Source of the DNA: Fomitopsis serialis
Lineage: Eukaryota; Basidiomycota; Agaricomycetes; Polyporales; Fomitopsidaceae
Reading direction: 5' to 3'
Length of the DNA stretch: 64,000 nucleotides
Assembly (NCBI RefSeq): GCF_022376445.1
Contig: NW_025954971.1
Span: 545,856-609,855, forward strand
Of this stretch, positions 57,451-64,000 are shown one piece after another. Position 1 is the first letter of the stretch; each line of letters begins with the position of its first letter. Position numbers and translations under genes: made by a program. The notes beneath the pieces are model-generated. The model was not told where the DNA came from and did no database searches. It was given only the letters and a program-made list of their open reading frames with translations.

Positions 57451-58779
57451 CAAACCGAGTAGGAGTCAATTACTATATCAATACTATATTAATCAAACGA
57501 GCGCAATATCTTCACAGCACGACTCAATATATATATAGCTTTTGGCGACTGGCTCAGGATTGGGGCCGGTACCTGTTCGCGGTTGAGCGCTACCCAATGT
57601 CAGCGCCCTCCGCAACGTGCAGACTGTGCCCGGTGTCGTGTCCGGCGGCGGGCCAAAGGACATAGCCCTACGTCGTGTCCAGCGAGAACTCGCAGATCAA
57701 CGCGTCGCGCGCTCAGAAGTGAGCCGCGATGTGTAATATAATAACTTGATGTCGGTTGACACGCTCAACGCGGCCGACGACGCACTCGACATTGATGGTG
57801 TCGTGCGGGACGAGCCCGCGTAGATGGTGAGTGGTCCGAGCGCTAGCGCCCAGCGCGTTGCTCTCGGCCACACCCACTCAACTGCGACTGCGACTCGGGC
57901 AGCCCCCATGACCGCCGGAGCGCACCGCAAGCCGCTTGCACACAGGCGAGCTCGAACTGGCTCCCGGCTAGCTGAACCACTACTGCCAGTTCACTGTTAA
58001 GCTAGGAAGGGGAATGGCACGGGGCGAGCAGGGTAAGCGAGCGGGAGGGCTCGAAATCGAAGGTACGTCCTCACCGGATGTATCCACCCGGTCGCCGCCG
58101 CCTCTCTCTGCAGTGCTCGTGCGAGTACGCGTCCCGACGAACATGGAGTTCGTCCGACGTGCATATGGCTGGCTATGAAGGCAGCATTGAACCGCGCCGC
58201 TTCCGCTAGGCAGTGTGAGTTGTCGGTACGTATGCGACGCGTCGGGGTGGGGAAGACGGGGAAGTTGCAATAGCTGGGGTCGTCAAGATCGCCCTGGTGG
58301 TCGACGTACGCGCGTGTCTGGGCGTGAACGTGGGTGTTGAGCGTCGAGGGGGAGCGTGGCACGGTACGTAGGGTCACCCAGCCCAAGGCGCGGGTTCGCG
58401 TGGAGGAGTCGGAGACGAGGAACCACTCACGTAGGCGGGGTCGAGGAGGCACGAAATGTCCACGGCACGCGAATTCTGGGATTACATTGAGTGGCGGTGG
58501 AGATAGTGCGGGAGATGGGGGTGCGGCGAGTGCGGGAGGAAGGTCGCGATGTACTGTAGAGATGGTGCGCGCGGTCGTGGTGGTGACGGACACAAGACTC
58601 ACCTCCGCGACGGTCGTTGCCATACTCCTCCCGCGCAAACACCCGCTCCCAGGCTAGCATCTTCACTGAGCATAGCACCATGATGATTAGCATGGTCAAC
58701 GTTGAGGCGAAAATACTTACCGTCTTAGCTGAAACTCGTGCTCGTACCATGGCGAACTACTGCGTCCGAGTCAGTTGAG
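57451..58779 (-). other. Possible hypothetical gene remains
   Basis: On the minus strand a frame from 58750 begins with a hydrophobic segment (VSIFASTLTMLIIMVLCSV), and a proline-rich frame runs 58638-57997 with a donor-like CTACGTGAGT between. I cannot name a family or fix exons. The rest is unassigned. Confidence 0.25.
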
Positions 58780-60105
58780 CTGATAACACAATCGGAGAAT
58801 GGGAACATCACCTCCAGATGCACTTCGTCCAGGCTATGCGGCCTTCGTGCCCGAGACCGCGCCCGGCTTGGGGTGCTTGAAGAGGTGGTTTGCGTCGACC
58901 ATGATGACGCTGCGCTTGTGCACGTAACTGTTGCCGAGGTGGTTGTAGGATGCAATGGGGAGTGGCCTGAAGACACTCGGCGAAGACGGGCTTGAACTTC
59001 GTCGGGCCTGACTGGAGGTCGCCGCCGCCGATGAATGCTTTGCGGCGCTCTGCGAGTTCGATGACGCCCGGGACGAACGTGTTCTGGGGCGCGCCGTTCG
59101 CAAAGGGCTCGCCCGTGATTATGAACGCGACGGCAAACAGCGTCGAGGGCGAGACCTCAGAGTTCAACGCATTGAGGGCCACGAGGAGCGCGTCGGCGGA
59201 GTCGTTCACACCGGGGACGATGTCGCTGTAGCGCTCCATGTTTGCGGCCCAGAAGAGGACGACGCGGCGCCCGTGCTCTGCCTGTCACTAATGCAGAAAG
59301 TCCGATCCACGGGGACGGGCGTTTCCGAAACGCGCAACGCGCAACGCGAAACGTCACGAAGTGTTACCAACTGTGACCCGTTACGCACCTTTTGTGGCCC
59401 GAGTACCAAGAATAGCAAGCTGAGTAAGCCGCTTCATTCCATTCACTCGGCTTATATGCTGCTTCAAAGCCTCAGTAAGTATTTTGGCTTGCTACTAGCA
59501 GTAGTTGAGTCTGTATTAGTCGGTGGTTGATTTCTCACAGTGTTTCCGAGCGCACGGGCGCCCTGCAACGGTGCAACCCGATTTGGAAAGCTCTTCCAAA
59601 TCAGGCAATAAGCGCCTCACTTCGCGCGCCCCTCGCTACATCCGAATGAGTTGATACTTAAATCCAAATCTTCCTCAACTACTTGCTTGCTGCTTGGGAA
59701 AATCACTGTAATAAAAGATTTAAAAGGATTACTTTCAATATACTTGTATTTTCTAGGAGCAACCCTTGGCTGACCGAGCGACACAAGTGGCCCGATGCCC
59801 CTGTAGGTGCTTTGTCAGTTACCGTATTCAGTAAGTAACACTGTGACGGACGTTTCGCAGAGGCGTTTCGCAGGGGCGTTTCGCAAACACGTTGCGCAAC
59901 GCCTCTCCCAGTCGATCGGACGTTCTCCACTAATGGCATCTCCACGCAGAGCTGCTCGAGATGGGCCTGCGTGTCCGTGCCGGAAACGATGTTGTCTAAT
60001 GTCCGTACAGGTCTCCTGGTTCGCGGCGATGAAGTCGGGGTAGTAGAGCCGGTATGCGAGCGCAGACGCGGCGGTGGCAAGCAAGTCGCAGGGTTGTTGA
60101 GGTGA
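58780..60105 (-). pseudogene. INO1: Inositol-3-phosphate synthase pseudogene split by a transposon
   Basis: The fragments match the enzyme that makes inositol phosphate from glucose 6-phosphate. Right of the inserted element are YYPDFIAANQE (about 60045-60010) and DNIVSGTDTQAHLEQL (about 60000-59950). Left of it are VVLFWAANMERYSDIVPGVN, ADALLVALNALNSEVSPSTL, GEPFANGAPQNTFVPG and AFIGGGDLQSGPTK, then SYNHLGN in a different frame, DANHLFKHPKPG, and a weak DEVHLEVMF. Frames break several times, a stretch between the AHLEQL and WAANMERYSD motifs is shortened, and both ends of the gene are missing. It is clearly not functional. Confidence 0.88.
59294..59927. mobile_element. 634-bp hAT-like MITE inside the INO1 relic
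   Basis: The 8-bp sequence CACTAATG flanks it on both sides (59286-59293 and 59928-59935). The ends are imperfect inverted repeats (CAGAAAGTCCGATC against GAGAACGTCCGATC), followed by GCGTTTCGC-type motifs in both arms. It holds no transposase. The 8-bp duplication and CAG-type end fit the hAT superfamily. Confidence 0.82.
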
Positions 60106-60769
60106 GGGTAAGTAGCGAGGGGTACTGACGCCGGCCGGGATCTCGGGCACCTATTGCCGTTTTAAAAAGTCATGTCGCACGGTGCCACACGTGTGATTTG
60201 CGCGCGGCGACCTCCTCACGCAGAACGACGATTGCTCCTCAACCGCTGCGAGTTTCGCCTCGATTCTTATCTCATTGGATTCTACTCGTCGAGCCCGAGG
60301 GCACTGTACCCAGCAATCCACGCCAATCGAAAATCTCGAAATCACCATTTTCAGGTGTGCTGGCAGCTCAGCCCTCTCCGGCATATACATACATCACTTA
60401 TCGCTGAGTAGCGTCCGCGCACGATACATGATTCGCGCTCTGTGACCGCGGTTCCATCATGTATGAATGCTCCGGTGTCCGTCATGTATTATACAATGCA
60501 TTAGTACATTACAATATCCTGGCGGTACCCTGCCCGGATTCGGGATCCCGCCACCCTCCCGCTGACGCTGCGTGTGCACGTTGCTACTCGACGTACACGC
60601 ACACCTAGCTCCCGGAGGCCTTGCCCTTATCGGGAACCCCCCTACACCCAATCCGGCGATGCCCCGCTCTCACCCGCCGGCCCCTGCACGAGGCGGCGCC
60701 GCGTGTTATGCGAAGCGTGACACCCTGAGCACTAGCTCACAACCTAACCCTTAAACTCGGGTCTTAGGC
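60106..60769. other. Unassigned spacer
   Basis: It contains a short match (near 60134) to the core of the MITE at 49148 and no gene. Confidence 0.4.
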
Positions 60770-61203
60770 TGTTCGATCGTTCTTGCGGCGGTAGAGGATG
60801 GTTCGAGGACACTGCTAAGCACATCTAGCAGGTCGAGCGGGGTGTCGTTCACACTCTGGAGTATCGCAAAGCAGAACTTCTATAGATCAAACCAGGTCGA
60901 ACTGAGGGTTCGACCGCTAATGTACACAGGCTTATATACAGAGAAGTTAGGGCAGGGCCCGGACGAGTCAGGTATAGAAGCCAATCAGATGCGAGAGGGG
61001 GAGGGATGAGTCACTGCGAGTCAGGGGGTGAGTCATACCGAGTCAAGGGAGTCAGAACGAGTCATGAGTGCATGTGATAGTCCGGGTACGCCGGACCGGG
61101 TACAGAGTGAGCCGGATGCCGAAGGTGGTGCTCGTGTGGGTTGCGCCACTCAGTATAGTACAAGTCGACGAGAGAAATAAAATAAGACGGACTTGTCGTA
61201 ACA
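60770..61203. mobile_element. Possible solo LTR
   Basis: The segment starts TGTTCG and ends GTAACA, has CTTATATACA and AATAAAATAA as promoter-like and polyadenylation-like signals, and is flanked by TAGGC and TAAGC, a 5-bp duplication with one mismatch. No internal retroelement sequence follows. It could be coincidence. Confidence 0.35.
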
Positions 61204-61772
61204 TAAGCCCCTTCCTAGAGTCGACGTCCTCGTCGACTACACTACTCGTCCGCATTCTGGATGGTGTAGTGCCATCGGAATGCCGCGGAGGGTACCGACG
61301 ACCTCTCCCGTGATAGCGTTGACGATGACTTGGGTGGTAGAGCAAGTGGGGGAGGGTGACGGCGATGGTTGGAACGTCGACGTCGGCGAGGTCGTCAACT
61401 GTCGCAGGGGAATGCGGGACATCCCTTCGACGGGTTTGTAGTTGGGTAGGATGGGTGGCAGTACGACCAGCACATCAGAACTTTGGGAAAATCACTGAAG
61501 GTCACTGAAGCCACTGAAATGGCGACTTCAGTGAAGTTCAGTGTATCTCAGTGAAGTTCAGTAGGGAACATATTTCGATCGAAAGTTCGTCGAAATTTCG
61601 TCAGTAAGCTTAGGGTGCAAGACGTCGGGAGGCATCAGCAGACGTCAGCGTAGATCCGCAGAGTCGGTGAATATCAGTTCGGGTATCTCGCATTGTCATT
61701 CACATATTTGATTGCAACAGTGTAGCCGGAACAGACAAACCGTGCAACAACAGATATATGACGGCACGAACT
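61204..61772. other. Unassigned spacer with CACTGAAG repeats
   Basis: Around 61490-61560 the words CACTGAA and CAGTGAAGTTCAGTG recur directly and inverted. They may be the end of another small element; no boundary was found. Confidence 0.35.
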
Positions 61773-64000
61773 CTAGTTGTACTCGTCCCCATCTTCGTCA
61801 ACATCAGTCGACGACTGGCGTCCAGAATCTCCCAGTGCATCGCCTCCCTCCCCTTCAGATTCACTGGGTGTGTAAAGACGCACGACCCGTTGCTTGGGCT
61901 CCCGTGGCTGTCGGTACTTCTCGCTCTTCTGGGTGTCTTTCGCTGCCTTGATGATCGCATCGAACTGATCCGGATGACGCGAGAGCCACGCGATGTTAGT
62001 CCTGAAGGCACCAAGAACCAGGTCTCTCGCGGCATCCCCATCCCATGCCGGGGTCCCTTTGTCACTGCCAGACTCCCACTGCTCAAACGAAGCCTGCACC
62101 TACAAATGAAGTGAGTTGATGTCGTGCGAGGTAGCTAGATGGCTTACTGCTGCATAACACAAGGCGAGGGCACCATAAGGACGCGGCCGGTGTATGTGTG
62201 AGTTTTCGAGGATTTTGAGATGCTTCGCGAACGTCTTCAGTATGTATACAGATTTCATGCGGCCAGCCTGCCAGGATCGCATCCTGTGAGCCTCATGTCG
62301 GAGCCGTCAAACTCCGCAGACGAACCTTTTCGTCAGCAACATTATTGAACGCCGCTCCATGAGGCTTGAGAGCATTCTCGACGTGCTTGGCACGGCCAGC
62401 TTTTCCACCTTCGACAAGCTTGAGGTCGGCATCGACAAGCCGTTTCGCCTTCAAGAGAAGGCCCTTGCGCCAGTCACGGACCTTCGTAGCACACTTGACC
62501 AACATTCATTAGCACGTAACAAGAGGACTACACAGATAGGTGACTTACATGTTCAATGAACTTGTTGCATTGCGTGTCGGTGAGGTCGACGAATCGGAAT
62601 CTCGGACACACTTTAGACAAAATTGCCGTGATGGTCTCTTGGACGTCATCGAGGCTGATATCCCAGGGATTGTCGAGGGAACCGTAGTGTTCGATCAGTG
62701 TCGGATGAATTTTCGTGGACCACACCGCAAAGATCGCGGCGGGGACGACAGCGGCAGCGCCTCTAGACTTCTCTTGAGGTACATCGGCGGGCACGGCGCG
62801 TCCGTTTTGCTTTGGCAGGTGTAGCTTCCGCCTCGACATCAATGATGTCCACAAACTGAGATGACAAACGGACGCCTCAGAGCATTAGATGTCAGGCGGC
62901 ACTCGGCGGGGCTATTCACGCACCTGTGCTTGTGATTTCCGAAGCACCACTGCGTCTTCCTTCCTCGAAACGACATCACCGTCCTCGAGACCTTTCTCCT
63001 GCACTGCGTTCTCCTCCTTTGGTCCGCCCTTCAAGCTGCCCTTCGTGCGACACTTCTTGGGAGCTGTGGTCGTTAAGTCCGCAGTGGGATCCTGCGTAAG
63101 GCCCGCACCGTCGATGATGGCACGCCAGTTCTCATTGAGACCGGATGTCTTCGAGGTCACTGACACTTGGTTCTTCTTGGCAGATGAGCTGGCCTTGCTA
63201 GCGCTGACAGTGCAATCCGCCAATCGTTAGCGCTTCAATGGCATGCGAGGTGACAAGTCACAAAAGACGCAGACTCACCTTGCTTTCGTCTTCGAGGAGT
63301 GACTATCCCGAGATGGGGCGGCAGACTCCTCAAAGGTGTGTTCACTCTGACGACGACTGGTGGCAGCGCGGACAGAAGCCACTCGCTCGTGCTTCTTGTC
63401 TTTGCGTGTTGACGCGGACACCTGACTCGGAGACTGATAACATCAGGATCAGATTGTATGACCATGTGGGAGTACACTCACCGGTGCGTACTCGGGCCCA
63501 CTGCCAGACTCACTTTGGGCCTCAGTATCGTCATGCACCGTCCTGCTGCCCCATCCCCGACCCATATACCATCCTCACCTTCGTCCTGTTCGCCCATGTC
63601 AACATCCTCCTCGGAGCGCTCGCCAAGTGGTTCCCAGCCTCGTCAAGCAGGATGTCCTCTCGAACACGCCCGTCCTTCATCGTCGCGATTGCGGCCGCAC
63701 CTGAGCTCTCTTTTTCTGCTAGCAAGCGGCTGTTCTCCTCGCGTGCGTCCGCTTCGACTTGCTTATCTGCTCGTTTCTTGTCTGCGCCTCTAGAGATCTC
63801 GTTCTTGGACCGCTTGTGAAGACCTTGGGTACGTGCGGGGTGTGGATCAATATGACGTGTTGTACGACGGACAGTGACAGCAGCAGAAGGTGTCTCCGCG
63901 GTACCACTAGGAGGTCCGTCATGTTGGATGTCGGCGCCTTCAGGTTCAGCATTGACCTCGGAGGTACGTGGTCTCTTGTGCTGCGTCTGACGAGCAGAAT
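61773..64000 (-). CDS. Unrecognised multi-exon gene, 5' end outside window
   Basis: The stop is at 61773-61775. Exons can be followed upstream from it: 61773-62099 (VQASFEQWESG...IAWLSRHPDQFDAIIKAAKD), an exon ending at 62148 (RMKSVYILKTFAKHLKILEN...RPYGALALCYAA), an exon with CATKVRDWRKGLLLKAKRL, a larger one with TKIHPTLIEHYGSLDNPW and FRFVDLTDTQCNKFIEH, then Lys/Ser-rich exons with NENWRAIIDGAG and a basic N-terminal part running off the edge. The C-terminus is acidic (DVDEDGDEYN). Near 62780 the best-looking frame (FVDIIDVEAEATPAKAKRT) meets the next one out of phase, so there may be a frameshift. I do not recognise the family. Confidence 0.5.

Noticed and set aside
60721..60760. CCTAACCCTTAAA as a possible telomere-type repeat
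   Set aside because: Only one near-copy of the unit; no array.
1..64000. tRNA, rRNA, riboswitch or CRISPR features
   Set aside because: No T-loop/acceptor pairing, rRNA core or regularly spaced repeat array was found by eye. A tRNA scan would be decisive for tRNAs.
61773..64000. Assignment of the right-edge gene to a transposon-encoded or named DUF family
   Set aside because: No catalytic motif or family signature could be recognised with confidence, so it is left unnamed.

Overview
The window is nuclear DNA of a filamentous basidiomycete, most likely an Agaricomycete of polypore or related type (inference). The signs are genes split by many 50-70 nt GT-AG introns, single-gene transcription, a Zn(II)2Cys6 regulator, and the mushroom type of PARP-like ADP-ribosyltransferase (ART). 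There are no bacterial operons, rRNA genes or CRISPR arrays, and I identified no tRNA gene.

Layout. (1) 1-31,400: a dense cluster of two interleaved gene families. Eight PARP-type ART genes (ART-1 to ART-8) alternate with eight NADAR-domain genes (NAD-1 to NAD-8), plus an orphan NADAR 3' relic. NADAR proteins are known to remove ADP-ribose from guanine, so the cluster pairs predicted writers with predicted erasers of ADP-ribose. Three pairs are divergent from short shared intergenic regions. A four-member block (long ART, small membrane ORF, short ART, NADAR) occurs twice, at 13.5-19.6 kb and 21.5-27.4 kb. Several members are broken. (2) 31,376-33,016: an intact allantoinase gene. (3) 33,700-34,519: a non-autonomous DNA transposon with 28-bp terminal inverted repeats and a perfect 8-bp target duplication, followed by about 5.5 kb with no recognisable gene. 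(4) 40,105-43,400: a roadblock-type dynein light chain gene and a Zn(II)2Cys6 regulator. (5) 43.5-54.4 kb: a rearranged, partly very GC-rich zone. A VPS29 gene (48.1-49.1 kb) sits next to an inverted copy of the allantoinase/NADAR segment (49.4-52.09 kb), which is joined to a direct copy of 43.5-45.7 kb. Both copied genes carry frameshifts. (6) 54.4-64 kb: repeats (a 75-bp minisatellite, a likely solo LTR), a decayed inositol-3-phosphate synthase gene split by a hAT-like element, and the 3' part of an unrecognised multi-exon gene leaving the right edge.

How the parts may work together. The ARTs keep the His-Tyr-Glu triad of active PARPs and most NADARs keep their EH and Asp...Trp-Gly motifs, so the set looks like a multi-copy ADP-ribosylation/reversal module. 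Tandem growth, pairwise divergence and frequent pseudogenes resemble birth-and-death evolution in conflict systems such as immunity or self/non-self recognition. That role is inference. The sequence shows the clustering, motifs, orientations and breaks directly.
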